64,000 nucleotides of DNA from Paenibacillus sp. MMS18-CY102 (GTDB lineage: Bacteria; Bacillota; Bacilli; Paenibacillales; Paenibacillaceae), in contig NZ_WSTC01000026.1 in assembly GCF_009789195.1 (NCBI RefSeq), positions 19,211 through 83,210 on the forward strand, in the 5' to 3' direction. The position numbers and the translations under genes are program-made. The notes under the pieces are model-generated. The model saw only the letters and a program-made list of their open reading frames with translations. It ran no database searches and was not told the DNA's origin. Numbering within the stretch: position 1 is the stretch's first letter; the number at the start of each line of letters is the position of its first letter. Positions 1 through 10,927 of the stretch are shown piece after piece.

Positions 1-2098
<2,098 letters not shown>

Positions 2099-2106
<8 letters not shown>

Positions 2107-2854
2107 TGAGCAGCCTTGCGCTTTTGTTTGGCTCCCAGGCTGGAGCTTTACCGTTGAAACCTTCTTGCCGCTTCGCAGTTATTTGCCTGTCCAAGCCTGC
2201 CATTACGATGCTCAATTCTCATCGGTTTCAGCAGAGGAGCAGCTCTATGCAGCAGCTACGGAAGCCGTTCGGAAAGCCCGATTAGAGCTGAACGCCCATA
2301 CAATGCTCATCGCTATTGGGTGGTCGCTTGGCGGAATGCTTGCGCTGCGGCTTGCATCGGAAGGCTTGATCGATGCCGCAGTGCCTATATCTGCATCCGC
2401 AAGATTTGTCCGGGATCGCGACAATCGCGAAGACCCGTTATCTGGCGGATGGGACCCACGCCAATTAAAGCGAATGCAAGCTGCATTGGGGAATGATCAA
2501 GGGCAAGTGGAAACACGTTTCAGGGCGATCACGTTATCTGATGCAGATCGCGAACTTGCGATTGAGGGGCATTTATCCCCTGCGGGGAAATGGACAGCTA
2601 GCGCATTAACAGCGGGGCTTGATTATTTATTGAATGAAAATTTGGCTCCTTTGCTGCCGAAACTCCAGTGTCCCACACTGCTCATTCATGGGACAGCCGA
2701 TGAAATATGCCCTGCCGCAACATCCCATGCCCTTCATGCCAACATCCAGCAGTCCGAGCTATGTTTGCTGGAAGGAGCGGGGCATGCACCGTTTCTGGCA
2801 AATCCCCAGAAGGTTGGCCGAACAATTAAGGAGTGGGTTCATGCGAATTACTGA
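2099..2854 (+). CDS. bioH: Alpha/beta hydrolase, probable pimeloyl-ACP methyl ester carboxylesterase
   Basis: The 251-residue protein is an alpha/beta hydrolase with a visible catalytic triad: nucleophile Ser76 in GWSLGG, Asp201 in GTADEI and His229 in GAGHAPF. Its place between bioF and bioC supports the BioH role, removing the methyl group that BioC adds so that pimeloyl-ACP can leave fatty acid synthesis. The family is broad, so the name depends on context more than on sequence. It overlaps bioF by 8 bases and bioC by 14. Confidence 0.82.
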
Positions 2855-3833
2855 GAGGCAAATCAAAGCGCAATTTAACCGCAGTGCACACCAGCTCTAC
2901 GATGCTAATGCAAAAGTCCAGCCGCTAATGGCTGCCGATTTGCTAAAGAGTATTCTTGCCCACCGCCCGCTTACATCGGTTGAGTGGAACGGGTCGCCAC
3001 TGCAAGTTTTGGAAATCGGGTGTGGAACCGGCGCTTTGACCTTGCAGTTGGCACAGCATTTGCCGCCTGCTAGCCTAATAACAGCAGTCGATCTGGCGCC
3101 AAGCATGCTGGAGGCGGCACACAGCAAGCTCAATGCATGCTGCCCGCACACGCTAGATCGCGTTCAATTCGTGGAAGCCGACGCCGAGCAGGAGCAACTG
3201 CCAGCTATTTTGCAAACCCAAATGCCTACAATAGTTGGCGGTTCAGCGTATGAAGCTAAACCTACGTTGCCGCCGTTTCAATTAATCGCCTCTAACGCCT
3301 GTTTTCAATGGTTTCAACGTCCGGCTGATACGCTGCGTGCCTTTCGCCAGCTGCTTGCTACGAACGGAATGTTAGCTTTCACCACGTTCGGACCGGATAC
3401 GATGCGGGAGCTGCACGCTTCGTTTCAAGAAGCATACGCACTGGCAGGGCGCCCTTACCGGCATCATGGGCTAACCTTCCGCTCCATTGGACAATGGACA
3501 GCGCTGCTGGAGGAGGCAGGGTTTCGTATTCTCCAAGCCTCGGCTCACGAACAAGCAGAAATCCATGCTACACCAGCTGCATTCCTTCATGCGATAAAAG
3601 CGCTAGGCGCCGCTGCTTCAGAAGCTGGGACGGACACAGCTTTCCAGCTTCCAATGAACTCCACTGGCCAGCCTGGAGCTGGCGCTCAGCGCCGCTTATT
3701 CCGCGAGATGTTCAAGGCGTATGCCCAGCGGTTCGCAACTCCTTCTGGCGAAGGCGTAACCGCTACTTACGAGGCACTAACTTTTATTGCAGCACCCGAT
3801 GCAGCATTCCAATCCTTTAGCAAAAGAGGGTGA
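2841..3833 (+). CDS. bioC: Malonyl-ACP O-methyltransferase
   Basis: BioC methylates malonyl-ACP with SAM, disguising it so that fatty acid synthase can build the pimeloyl chain. The frame opens further upstream inside bioH, but ATG 2841 is chosen: an AGGAG sits about eight bases ahead and the protein then begins MRITERQIKAQFNRSA, the typical BioC N-terminus. SAM motif I is LEIGCGTGAL (about residues 57-66) and a later motif is ASNACFQWF. At 330 residues it is somewhat longer than Escherichia coli BioC because of extra segments in the second half. Last gene of the operon, directly followed by a hairpin terminator. Confidence 0.92.
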   Translation: MRITERQIKAQFNRSAHQLYDANAKVQPLMAADLLKSILAHRPLTSVEWNGSPLQVLEIGCGTGALTLQLAQHLPPASLITAVDLAPSMLEAAHSKLNACCPHTLDRVQFVEADAEQEQLPAILQTQMPTIVGGSAYEAKPTLPPFQLIASNACFQWFQRPADTLRAFRQLLATNGMLAFTTFGPDTMRELHASFQEAYALAGRPYRHHGLTFRSIGQWTALLEEAGFRILQASAHEQAEIHATPAAFLHAIKALGAAASEAGTDTAFQLPMNSTGQPGAGAQRRLFREMFKAYAQRFATPSGEGVTATYEALTFIAAPDAAFQSFSKRG

Positions 3834-3870
3834 GCTAAGGCATAATTGCCTCGCTCACCCTCTATGTTTT
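3826..3870. terminator. Bidirectional hairpin between bioC and purU
   Basis: GAGGGTGAGC and GCTCACCCTC form a perfect 10-bp stem around a 17-base loop. It overlaps the bioC stop and is followed by a T-rich stretch on the plus strand. It lies between convergent genes and could end both transcripts. Confidence 0.7.
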
Positions 3871-3878
3871 GTCCGTGT

Positions 3879-4778
3879 TTAGTTAAACACGACCGTTTTA
3901 TTTTGATGGACAAGCATACGGTCTTCGATATGCCATTTGACGCCGCGGGCGAGCACAACCCGCTCAATCGTCCGCCCGATCCGTTTCAGGTCGTCGACAT
4001 TGTCTCGATGGCTAACGCGTTGAACGTCCTGCTCGATAATTGGGCCGCCATCCAGTTCTTCGGTCACGTAATGCGCAGTAGCGCCAATAATTTTGACACC
4101 GCGGCTATACGCCTGCTGATACGGCTTGCCGCCTACGAATGCAGGCAAGAACGAATGGTGAATGTTGATGATCCGGTTAGGGAACTGCTCGATGAATTTT
4201 TGCGGGATGATCTGCATGTACCGTGCCAGCACGATAAGATCAATCTTATCGGCGACAAGCTCCATCTGTTTCTTCTCCGCTTCCGGCTTCGTATCCGGCG
4301 TTACTGGGATATGGTGATACGGAATGCCAAACCCTTCCACAAGGCCACGCATATCATTATGGTTGCTCACGACCATCGCGATTTCTGCGTCCAGGTCCCC
4401 TGCTTGCCACTGCCATAGCAGCTCCAATAAGCAATGGTCCTCTTTGGATACGAAAATCGCAATCCGCTTCTTGCGGCTCGCACGGAACGTGTGCCATTTC
4501 ATATCAAAACGGTCCGCAACGCGAACGAAGTCTTCTTGCAATATCGGCAGTTCACGCTCGAGATCATTGAGATCGAATTCAAAACGGATAAAGAACATGC
4601 CGCCCTCCGGATCCATCGTATACTGGTCGGATTGGACGATATTCGCCCCATGCTCATGCAAAAAATGAGAAACGGCGGCTACAATGCCCGGACGGTCCGG
4701 ACATGAGATCAGCATGCGAGCCCGTTTGCTTTTGTCGCCACGATGCTTCGACTGCTGAGGTTGGTATTGTTGTTGCAT
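3879..4778 (-). CDS. purU: Formyltetrahydrofolate deformylase
   Basis: PurU hydrolyses 10-formyl-THF to formate and THF, balancing the one-carbon pool. The 299-residue protein has an N-terminal ACT-like regulatory domain (about residues 20-100; starts ISCPDRPGIVAAVS) and a C-terminal formyl-hydrolase domain with INIHHSFLPAF and GATAHYVTEELDGGP, where the catalytic Asn/His/Asp of the formyltransferase fold are expected. The first 18 residues are Gln/Lys-rich and variable. It is monocistronic between two convergent or co-directional neighbours. Confidence 0.93.
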   Translation of the reverse strand: MQQQYQPQQSKHRGDKSKRARMLISCPDRPGIVAAVSHFLHEHGANIVQSDQYTMDPEGGMFFIRFEFDLNDLERELPILQEDFVRVADRFDMKWHTFRASRKKRIAIFVSKEDHCLLELLWQWQAGDLDAEIAMVVSNHNDMRGLVEGFGIPYHHIPVTPDTKPEAEKKQMELVADKIDLIVLARYMQIIPQKFIEQFPNRIINIHHSFLPAFVGGKPYQQAYSRGVKIIGATAHYVTEELDGGPIIEQDVQRVSHRDNVDDLKRIGRTIERVVLARGVKWHIEDRMLVHQNKTVVFN

Positions 4779-4813
4779 GGCTTTACGACTTCCTTCCGTC
4801 CTCTTAATGTCAA

Positions 4814-5941
4814 CTAAGCGTTGACGAGCGCTTCTTTGCCAGCGAACCAGCCGATGAGGCGATGGTTAATCTGCTCTTCGGTATGGTTCGGGAAAACCGC
4901 ATGCTCAAGCACGAGGTCATAAAGGCGATCCATCGGCTCGCGCGGATCCGCTTTCTTCGCTTTTGCATCATTTTTAAGCACATCCCATACGTTCAACACG
5001 AACGGGCGAGCTTCGATCGATTGCTCCGCGAAAAACCGATGCAGGCGTTCAACATCCTCAAAGTAGGAATCACCGAAACGCTGTGCAGCATCGCCGCGCA
5101 GGAGCGCAATCTCAGCTTCATACATCGGGCGTTCTTTCTTGCTATCTTTGCCGATCCATGGCGTCTCTAGAATAAACGGACGGCCTGCGAGCGCCTCATG
5201 ATGGACCACGCCTCGTATGCCCTCATAGCCAATCCAGCCCGCACCTACTGGCGCATGGCGGTCTTTGCCCGCTCCACGCGGGTTTTTGCTGTCATTCAGA
5301 TGGACAACCGCGATGCGGTTAAGGCCAACAATGCGATCGAATTCAGCCAATACGCCGTCCAGGTCATTCACAATATCGTAGCCAGCATCATGAATATGGC
5401 AGGTGTCCATGCACACGGTGAGACGCTCATTATCGCGTACTTTATCGATAATCGATGCGATCTCGTCGAAGCTCCGGCCAATCTCTGTGCCTTTGCCCGC
5501 CATCGTCTCAAGCGCGATATTAACCTTCGTTTCCTTCGTGCCCTCAAGCACTGCATTCAGCCCTTCGGCGATGCGATTAATGCCGTACTCGGCATCTTTA
5601 TCCGTATACGCGCCAGGATGGAGAACAATGTTTCGAACGCCTAAGTAGTCCGTACGGCGGATTTCCTCTTGCAGGAATCGAACAGCAAGCTCGAAGGTAT
5701 CTTCTTTATAAGAACCCAGATTTACAATATAAGGAGCGTGAACGACGATCTCGCCAATGTTGGCTTGACGCATCGCTTCGCGCCCTTCTTCAATATATAA
5801 AGTTTCAATCGGTTTACGGCGAGTGTTTTGTGGTGCGCCGGTATAGATCATGAATGTACTGGAGCCGTAAGATACAGCTTCCTCCGTCGCTGTCAGTAAT
5901 CCCTTGTCGGAAAACGAAACGTGGGAGCCTATTTTCAACAT
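4814..5941 (-). CDS. nfo: Endonuclease IV (AP endonuclease) with C-terminal extension
   Basis: Nfo cleaves 5' of abasic sites during base excision repair. The TIM-barrel zinc-enzyme motifs are clear: [10 protein letters not shown] at the start, [33 protein letters not shown] and HLNDSK. I place the start at ATG 5941, after a purine-rich AAAGGGGC site; nine residues upstream would be non-homologous. The protein is 375 residues, whereas Nfo is usually about 280-300. The extra 80-90 residues follow the last barrel motif (ILETPWIG) and include [10 protein letters not shown] and [15 protein letters not shown] do not recognise this tail. Confidence 0.93.
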   Translation of the reverse strand: MLKIGSHVSFSDKGLLTATEEAVSYGSSTFMIYTGAPQNTRRKPIETLYIEEGREAMRQANIGEIVVHAPYIVNLGSYKEDTFELAVRFLQEEIRRTDYLGVRNIVLHPGAYTDKDAEYGINRIAEGLNAVLEGTKETKVNIALETMAGKGTEIGRSFDEIASIIDKVRDNERLTVCMDTCHIHDAGYDIVNDLDGVLAEFDRIVGLNRIAVVHLNDSKNPRGAGKDRHAPVGAGWIGYEGIRGVVHHEALAGRPFILETPWIGKDSKKERPMYEAEIALLRGDAAQRFGDSYFEDVERLHRFFAEQSIEARPFVLNVWDVLKNDAKAKKADPREPMDRLYDLVLEHAVFPNHTEEQINHRLIGWFAGKEALVNA

Positions 5942-6265
5942 GAGCAAACGCCCCTTTCTTTTGATCACCCCTTATTGTACAAGCAATATCGAAATAAATC
6001 TAGTAATGCCTAAACTACGCATACCGGTTACACAATACCCCGAAAACCTTGACGTATAGGGATATTCAGTACGCTAACGCAAGCTGGCCAGAGATAAGCG
6101 TCCATCGTTCAAAGGCTGGCAGTTCGCATACATCATCATGGTTTCAATACCGGTCAATGAGCAGCTAAGTCTAACCCTCCTATATCGCTATATAAGCTCA
6201 ATGCTTTTATAAATCACTTCATGTTTTTCCGTATTTTAGTTACATTAGTAAAAACCTGAGCCTCA
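5942..6265. other. Intergenic region without a recognised gene
   Basis: About 320 bases between the divergent nfo and small-peptide genes. No convincing reading frame with a ribosome binding site was found. It should hold the nfo promoter on the minus strand and upstream promoter sequence for the peptide gene on the plus strand. Confidence 0.5.
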
Positions 6266-6267
6266 CG

Positions 6268-6276
6268 TGGTATAAT
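6268..6276 (+). promoter_or_regulatory. Extended -10 promoter element of exported-peptide copy 1
   Basis: TGGTATAAT is a perfect extended -10 hexamer (TG-N-TATAAT) 26 bases upstream of the TTG start. The same element is present at the same place in the second copy (60901-60909). No good -35 is visible, as is usual for extended -10 promoters. Confidence 0.6.
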
Positions 6277-6301
6277 ATTCCTTAAGGGGGGGGGGAGTAG
6301 T

Positions 6302-6436
6302 TTGAAGAAAATTGCTTGTACTGTCTTTGTTTTAACACTATCATTTGCTGTTTTCGCTGGATCAGCATTCGCAGAATCTAATGTTTTGAAGACTAGACAC
6401 GAGACCGCTAAAAATTCCATAGGAAATATTCGATAA
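6302..6436 (+). CDS. Small exported peptide precursor, copy 1 (44 residues; Phr-like in form)
   Basis: TTG-initiated frame of 44 codons. A classic Sec signal peptide is visible: MKK, a hydrophobic core, then a GSAFA site predicting cleavage after residue 24 and release of a basic peptide of 20 residues (starting ESNVLK, ending SIGNIR). It has its own extended -10 promoter and terminator. The ribosome-binding region is unusual, a run of ten G (6286-6295). The size, export signal and charged C-terminus recall Phr pheromone precursors of bacilli, but no Rap partner lies nearby and I do not recognise the sequence. A nearly identical paralogue is at 60934-61068, which argues strongly that this is a real gene. 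Confidence 0.72.
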   Translation: MKKIACTVFVLTLSFAVFAGSAFAESNVLKTRHETAKNSIGNIR

Positions 6437-6441
6437 TTTCT

Positions 6442-6473
6442 AAGGTTGACTCCTATTGGGTCAACCTTTTTTC
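6442..6473 (+). terminator. Terminator of exported-peptide copy 1
   Basis: AAGGTTGACTC pairs with GGGTCAACCTT around a CTATT loop with one T-G wobble, then TTTT. Copy 2 has the same hairpin with a fully Watson-Crick stem. Confidence 0.85.
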
Positions 6474-6560
6474 GAATTCCTAATACAACTAGGGTTTAAG
6501 GAGCAATATCGAAATAAATCATGGAATACGGTATAATTCATACCGAGGTGAATACAATCC

Positions 6561-6995
6561 ATGAATGGACAAAGCTGGTTCATGTATTTCATTATGTTTT
6601 GGGTCGTCGTCATGGTCGGATTTATGGCGATTGGCGGCTTCTTCATGTTCCGCAAATTTCTTAAAGTACTGCCGAAGCGCGACGGAAAATCGAAGCTCGA
6701 TTGGCAAAATTATTGGGTCGAACGCAGCCGTGGCATGTGGACCGACGATTCCAAAGCTTTTTTGGAAGAACTCGTCTCGCCCGTCCCTAGCGCTTTCCGC
6801 GATATCGCTAGACATACGATCGCTGCGCGTATCGCGCAGGTTGCCATCGAGCATGGGCAGTCGGAAGTTTCCCGCGACCACTGCATCGAAGGCTATATTC
6901 GGGCAACGCCGAAACGCGACTACCGAAGCCTCGTTAGCTTCTTGAACAAACGTGGCATCGACTACAGCCCCTATAATCATCTATTGAACAAATAG
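6561..6995 (+). CDS. DUF2621 family membrane-anchored protein (YneK-like)
   Basis: A 144-residue protein with one N-terminal membrane segment (about residues 8-32, MYFIMFWVVVMVGFMAIGGF) followed by a charged cytoplasmic-type domain. FMFRKFLKVLPKRDGKSKLDWQ and the later ARHTIAARIAQVA match what I know of the DUF2621 family, represented by YneK in Bacillus subtilis. The function is unknown. Its start has the usual ATG with a GAGGTG site upstream. The distal part, with RATPKRDYRSLVSFL, is also typical of the family. It is followed after 62 bases by a lipoprotein gene that may be co-transcribed. Confidence 0.85.
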   Translation: MNGQSWFMYFIMFWVVVMVGFMAIGGFFMFRKFLKVLPKRDGKSKLDWQNYWVERSRGMWTDDSKAFLEELVSPVPSAFRDIARHTIAARIAQVAIEHGQSEVSRDHCIEGYIRATPKRDYRSLVSFLNKRGIDYSPYNHLLNK

Positions 6996-7057
6996 CAGCA
7001 CGTTTGGACAATAGGCCGACAGGGTAAGCATACGTTATACACCAGGAGGTGGAAATA

Positions 7058-7636
7058 ATGAATCCTACTATTCGTAATATAAAGAAACGAAGCCGGACCG
7101 TTAAAACAGTTGCCGCATCGCTTCTGCTCGCTGCACTGATGACGACCGCAGCATGCGGCGCGACGGACAAGCCGCTCAATAACGGCTCGGTCGAAACTTC
7201 TGGCGCAGGCACTCCCGACACGGGCGCGACAGATAACAACACGGATACGAATGACAAGAATGGATCTGCGAACGAAGGCGATGTAAGCGGAACAGGGGCG
7301 TCAGATACAGGTACGGCTACGCCAGAAACGGATTCCGCTAATGAAGAGCAATCTGGCTCTACTAAACAGGATAATGAGCCTTCTTCCCCAACCGATCAAG
7401 GGGATGCTGCCGTTACGAAAGCCACTGGCACCTTCAACGGATTAGCTGACTCGCATTCAGCTGAAATTACGACAGCAGATGGTACCGTCGTCTATCAGGT
7501 CGACGCGTCTATTGCTGACCAAGTAGCGAACTTGGAAGAAGGCGCAAAGATTCAATTCGAATTTACGGAGAAAGCGCTCGATGGCGACCAGAAGCTGACA
7601 CAGCTATGGTTAACCAAGGTCGAGGCTTCCAAATAG
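7058..7636 (+). CDS. Putative lipoprotein, Ser/Thr/Asp-rich linker plus C-terminal small domain
   Basis: ATG 7058 follows AGGAGG by eight bases; an in-frame GTG nine bases earlier overlaps that site and is rejected. The 192-residue product has a basic start, a hydrophobic segment and a lipobox-like LMTTAAC with Cys at about residue 33, so it is probably lipid-anchored outside the membrane. Residues 35-115 are a low-complexity linker rich in Thr, Asp, Asn, Ser and Gly. The final 70 residues (from GTFNGLADSHSAEI) form a small beta-rich domain. I do not recognise the function. Confidence 0.75.
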   Translation: MNPTIRNIKKRSRTVKTVAASLLLAALMTTAACGATDKPLNNGSVETSGAGTPDTGATDNNTDTNDKNGSANEGDVSGTGASDTGTATPETDSANEEQSGSTKQDNEPSSPTDQGDAAVTKATGTFNGLADSHSAEITTADGTVVYQVDASIADQVANLEEGAKIQFEFTEKALDGDQKLTQLWLTKVEASK

Positions 7637-7682
7637 CGCGAGTCGAGGCAAATCGGGGCAGAAACATAGGGGTGTGCAGAGG

Positions 7683-8579
7683 ATGCGTATTGCGATTACG
7701 GGAGGCACTGGGTTTATCGGACAAGCCCTCGTTGAAGCGTTAACCGCTCGTGGTGATGAGGCCATCGTGCTTACACGGTCAATACCGGTCCCTTCAAAGC
7801 AGCTTGGACAAGCGAAGTATCTCACATGGGATGAAGCGACCAATCCAGCGAATCTAGGGACGCTCGACGCCATCGTTAACCTCGCTGGAGAAACGATCAG
7901 CAGGCGTTGGACAACCGAAGGCAAAAAACAGATCTTGAACTCGCGGCTGCAGGCAGCATCGCGGGTTGCCGATATTACGGCGGCACAGCCCGTGCGGCCG
8001 CGTGTCGTCGTTAATGCTTCTGGCATCTCCGTATACGGTTCAACCGAAGATCGAATCGTGGACGAATCCAGCCCGCCCGGGCACGATTTCTTGAGCGATG
8101 TTGTCGTACAATGGGAAGCAGCGGCTGACCGCATCCCTGCTGATCGCATCGTCAAGCTCCGAACGGGCGTCGTATTAGACGCAGAAGGCAAAGCCTTCTC
8201 GCTTATGGCAATGCCTTATAAGCTCTTCGTCGGCGGCAAGGTAGGAAGCGGCAAGCAATGGTTGTCTTGGATTCATCGCGAAGACATGATCCGGTTAATC
8301 TTATTCAGCCTCGATAATGAACAATTATCTGGGCCAATCAACGCCTGTGCGCCCCAGCCCGTAACCAATGATACGTTCGGCAGAGCGCTAGGCAAAGCGT
8401 TTCGGCGCCCCCATTGGTTTCCAGTTCCTGCATTTGCTTTCCGAATTCTATTTGGCGAAATGTCTTCGCTCCTGCTGGAGGGCCAGCGAGCCCTACCGAA
8501 GCAAGCGGTTCAGGCAGGCTTTGCTTTTCGCCATCCTGATATCAATGAAGCGCTATCCGCTATTGCACAGAAACGCTAA
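7683..8579 (+). CDS. NAD(P)-dependent epimerase, TIGR01777/SDR39U1 family
   Basis: A 298-residue atypical short-chain dehydrogenase. The Rossmann motif ITGGTGFIGQAL is at the N-terminus, with NLAGE, VNASGISVYG and a C-terminal segment containing QAGFAFRHPDINEAL, as in the TIGR01777 family (YfhF of Bacillus). The substrate is unknown. AGGGGTG eight bases ahead favours ATG 7683 over the GTG nine bases upstream. It starts 46 bases after the lipoprotein gene. No terminator is evident between its end and the convergent FHA gene. Confidence 0.88.
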   Translation: MRIAITGGTGFIGQALVEALTARGDEAIVLTRSIPVPSKQLGQAKYLTWDEATNPANLGTLDAIVNLAGETISRRWTTEGKKQILNSRLQAASRVADITAAQPVRPRVVVNASGISVYGSTEDRIVDESSPPGHDFLSDVVVQWEAAADRIPADRIVKLRTGVVLDAEGKAFSLMAMPYKLFVGGKVGSGKQWLSWIHREDMIRLILFSLDNEQLSGPINACAPQPVTNDTFGRALGKAFRRPHWFPVPAFAFRILFGEMSSLLLEGQRALPKQAVQAGFAFRHPDINEALSAIAQKR

Positions 8580-8610
8580 TTAGCGAGTGCTGATAACAAG
8601 GAAGAAGGGA

Positions 8611-10362
8611 TCATCCCAATAACTGGCGTACCGTATAGGTCGGTCCGCTGCTACCCGCAAGCTGCAGGGCGTCCCCGTCCTGCAGCTTGTATTTTTTATA
8701 GGAAATCATTGGGTTACCATTCAATGTTGTGCCATTGCGGGAGCCCATATCCTTGGCCATCCACCCCTCCGCGGTTCGATCTAGCTCAACATGCACGCGC
8801 GAAATGCCTGTATGCTCGTCTGCATAATTGACTTTCTCCGCAAACCGGCCAATTTGAAATACTTTCGATTGTTCGTCCGAAAACAAATGAATCGTATCAT
8901 TACGGCCGTTCGCCCTTCTCTCCAATTGCCATGTGGCTTGCGCTTGCCCCCCATCCTTATCCTTCCCGTTGCTTTCCTCACTTTTCCCCATCCATACCGT
9001 AGCATCCGGCACGCTGCTCGCGGATTGCCGCTGCTCCTTGGGAGGTGCCACGGAATTCCCATCACGATTAAGCTGTTCAATCCGTTTCGAGTGGCTGCCG
9101 CCATGACGTGAAGCTGCCGCGTTAGTTTGATGGGGGATAGAACGGCTTTCTAGCAGCCTGGAATCCGGCCAGTACATCGATTCATCCTGTGCGCTTTGCC
9201 CATTCGGATCGAGCGTTGAATCCCCAAAAATCGTCGTAGTCCCGCCACTCGATTTTCGCAGTTTATTCCGCCAGACACCCAGGCCTCCCGCTATTATGCA
9301 TAACGTTATCCCCGCACTCATAAAAAGCCTTCCCTCTGAAGGCTTCGAAGCGTATCCATATCGCCACACAAGCGCAGTTGCAATGACACAGGCTGCCAAC
9401 AACAACCACTTGGAACGCGACATTGCCGCATTCAACTCGATTTCCCCTTCACCTTCCGCGCGCGCATCCTCCTCCCCCCATGCCATTGGATTATCCCATT
9501 GCGGCTGCATGAAAGAGGAAGGATCTCGTGGCAGTTGGAATGCGAGTTCATTGCCCTTTGATAGCTGGTGTGGCGCTTGATGCCCCGGCTCATTCTCCTT
9601 GGATTGCTGGCGCAGCACTTGATGCGCTGGCTCATTCTCCTTCATTTGCAACTGTGAAATTAGCGCCATTGGGACTGGCGTTAATGATGAAACTCCACTT
9701 CGCCGAGCTGAATATTGTAAAGAAGGTTCATCAATATTATCTAGCGTATTTGCCTCTATTGCATGGCCAGAGCTGGCGCATTGGCCGCCCAACAGCAAAA
9801 GCAAGGTTCGCTTCAATGCTGGCCGGAAACCATGAGCTTCATTTAGATGCTTCAGTACCAACTGTAGCCCATCCCCATCCAAGTTATGAACATGTGCAGC
9901 TAGTCGAAGAACTAGCGAAGCAAAGCCCCCTGCGCCTTCTGCAGCTTGACGCTCCTGGCCATCAGGCTTGCTAAGCGGTACGTACAATAGCGAAACATCC
10001 TCCCATTTATCCCCTACAAATAAGTAAGGTTCACGCAGCAAGCAGCATTCTGGCCGCAGCAAATACGATTTGCACTCATCCAGTGCTTCTGCAACTGCAA
10101 GCAAAAAAGCATAAAAATCATTCATTCCCATCGGCTGCAGCTGGAGCTGATGCGTTAGCATTCGCCGACCTTCAATCGAGTATCGAAATGATACGAATCC
10201 ATCAATGTCAGCCCATTCGACTGGCAGCAGAAACGGGATTCGATTTCCCCTTAACATTTGCAGTTCCATAGCGTCCAGCTCGTCCCTCGTAATTGGCTGC
10301 TCACGTTCTAAAATTAATTCATGCCCTCTGGTTATAGCAAAATCAACTCGAAATGAATCCAT
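8611..10362 (-). CDS. DUF6382/FHA-domain membrane protein at the end of the tad operon
   Basis: ATG 10362 follows GAAGGGG and gives 583 residues. The first 180 or so (FRYSIEGRRMLTHQL, LLRPECCLLREPYLF) resemble the DUF6382 domain. A linker follows with a loose repeat of ENEPxHQ-type units. Two membrane segments come next (WLLLAACVIATALVW and ITLCIIAGGLGVW), then a charged linker and a C-terminal FHA domain: IGRFAE, GISRVHVEL, MGSRNGTTLNG. FHA domains bind phosphothreonine, so this may link the Tad machine to a Ser/Thr kinase signal. It is 32 bases downstream of the prepilin peptidase and is the last gene of the operon. Confidence 0.85.
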   Translation of the reverse strand: MDSFRVDFAITRGHELILEREQPITRDELDAMELQMLRGNRIPFLLPVEWADIDGFVSFRYSIEGRRMLTHQLQLQPMGMNDFYAFLLAVAEALDECKSYLLRPECCLLREPYLFVGDKWEDVSLLYVPLSKPDGQERQAAEGAGGFASLVLRLAAHVHNLDGDGLQLVLKHLNEAHGFRPALKRTLLLLLGGQCASSGHAIEANTLDNIDEPSLQYSARRSGVSSLTPVPMALISQLQMKENEPAHQVLRQQSKENEPGHQAPHQLSKGNELAFQLPRDPSSFMQPQWDNPMAWGEEDARAEGEGEIELNAAMSRSKWLLLAACVIATALVWRYGYASKPSEGRLFMSAGITLCIIAGGLGVWRNKLRKSSGGTTTIFGDSTLDPNGQSAQDESMYWPDSRLLESRSIPHQTNAAASRHGGSHSKRIEQLNRDGNSVAPPKEQRQSASSVPDATVWMGKSEESNGKDKDGGQAQATWQLERRANGRNDTIHLFSDEQSKVFQIGRFAEKVNYADEHTGISRVHVELDRTAEGWMAKDMGSRNGTTLNGNPMISYKKYKLQDGDALQLAGSSGPTYTVRQLLG

Positions 10363-10394
10363 AATTCCCCTTCTCTCTTTTCGTAAAATCAAAA

Positions 10395-10892
10395 CTAAAA
10401 TAACAACCAGCAGGTAGCAGCAGCAGGCGCAACGGCTAACATGAATGGAAACCGTGTGCCCCCGGCAATCAATCTACTCAATAGCACTTTGGATTTATTA
10501 GCAATCCTTTCTTGTGAGGCAGGCTTCAAGCGAATCAGTTTGCGCATGGCTAGAAGAAGGATGCCAATTGCTCCCGCATACCAGATGGAATAAACAAATA
10601 ATTGGATCACTCCCATTGTTCCGAGCCACGCTCCTAACGCAGCAAATAGCTTCACATCGCCAGCACCTACGCCTTTTATTGCATACATCGCTAATAGAGG
10701 CGTAAATCCTACTAAAGCGCCTGCCAATGCGAACTTCAAACCATCCTGCCCATTAGCCGCCACATGGCACAGCAGAGCTCCACCGAATGATAAGCCTGTT
10801 AACCAGTTTGGTATCCGCATACTTCTTACATCTGTAACAAGCGCAATCATCACGAGGATGCATGCACCTATGTGCTCGAGGCCTAGCAGCAT
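10395..10892 (-). CDS. Prepilin peptidase, A24 family (TadV/CpaA-like)
   Basis: A 165-residue polytopic membrane protease that should cleave the leader of the Flp-like pilin and pseudopilins upstream in this operon. The two catalytic aspartates of the family are visible: D20 in TDVRSMRIPN and the GAGDVK motif at about residues 75-80. It lacks the N-terminal methyltransferase domain of PilD, as is normal for Tad-type enzymes. It sits between a TadE-type gene and the FHA gene. Confidence 0.9.
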   Translation of the reverse strand: MLLGLEHIGACILVMIALVTDVRSMRIPNWLTGLSFGGALLCHVAANGQDGLKFALAGALVGFTPLLAMYAIKGVGAGDVKLFAALGAWLGTMGVIQLFVYSIWYAGAIGILLLAMRKLIRLKPASQERIANKSKVLLSRLIAGGTRFPFMLAVAPAAATCWLLF

Positions 10893-10927
10893 GCCTCACC
10901 TCCTCCATATCAGACTTACGATTCTAA

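Larger units (their letters stand above)
6266..6481 (+). repeat. Dispersed direct repeat, copy 1 (whole exported-peptide transcription unit)
   Basis: From CGTGGTATAATAT to GAATTCCT this segment matches 60899-61117 almost base for base: promoter -10, coding sequence and terminator are all shared. Differences are concentrated in the ribosome-binding region, two positions near the start codon, and a few bases around the terminator. Both copies point the same way, about 54.6 kb apart. Confidence 0.85.

Noticed and set aside
2634..2840. N-terminal 69 codons of the long open frame over bioC
   Set aside because: This part lies inside bioH. The ATG at 2841 has a good ribosome binding site and the family N-terminus.
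3846..4418. 190-codon plus-strand frame opposite purU
   Set aside because: It is antisense to a clear purU; its protein has no recognisable motif.
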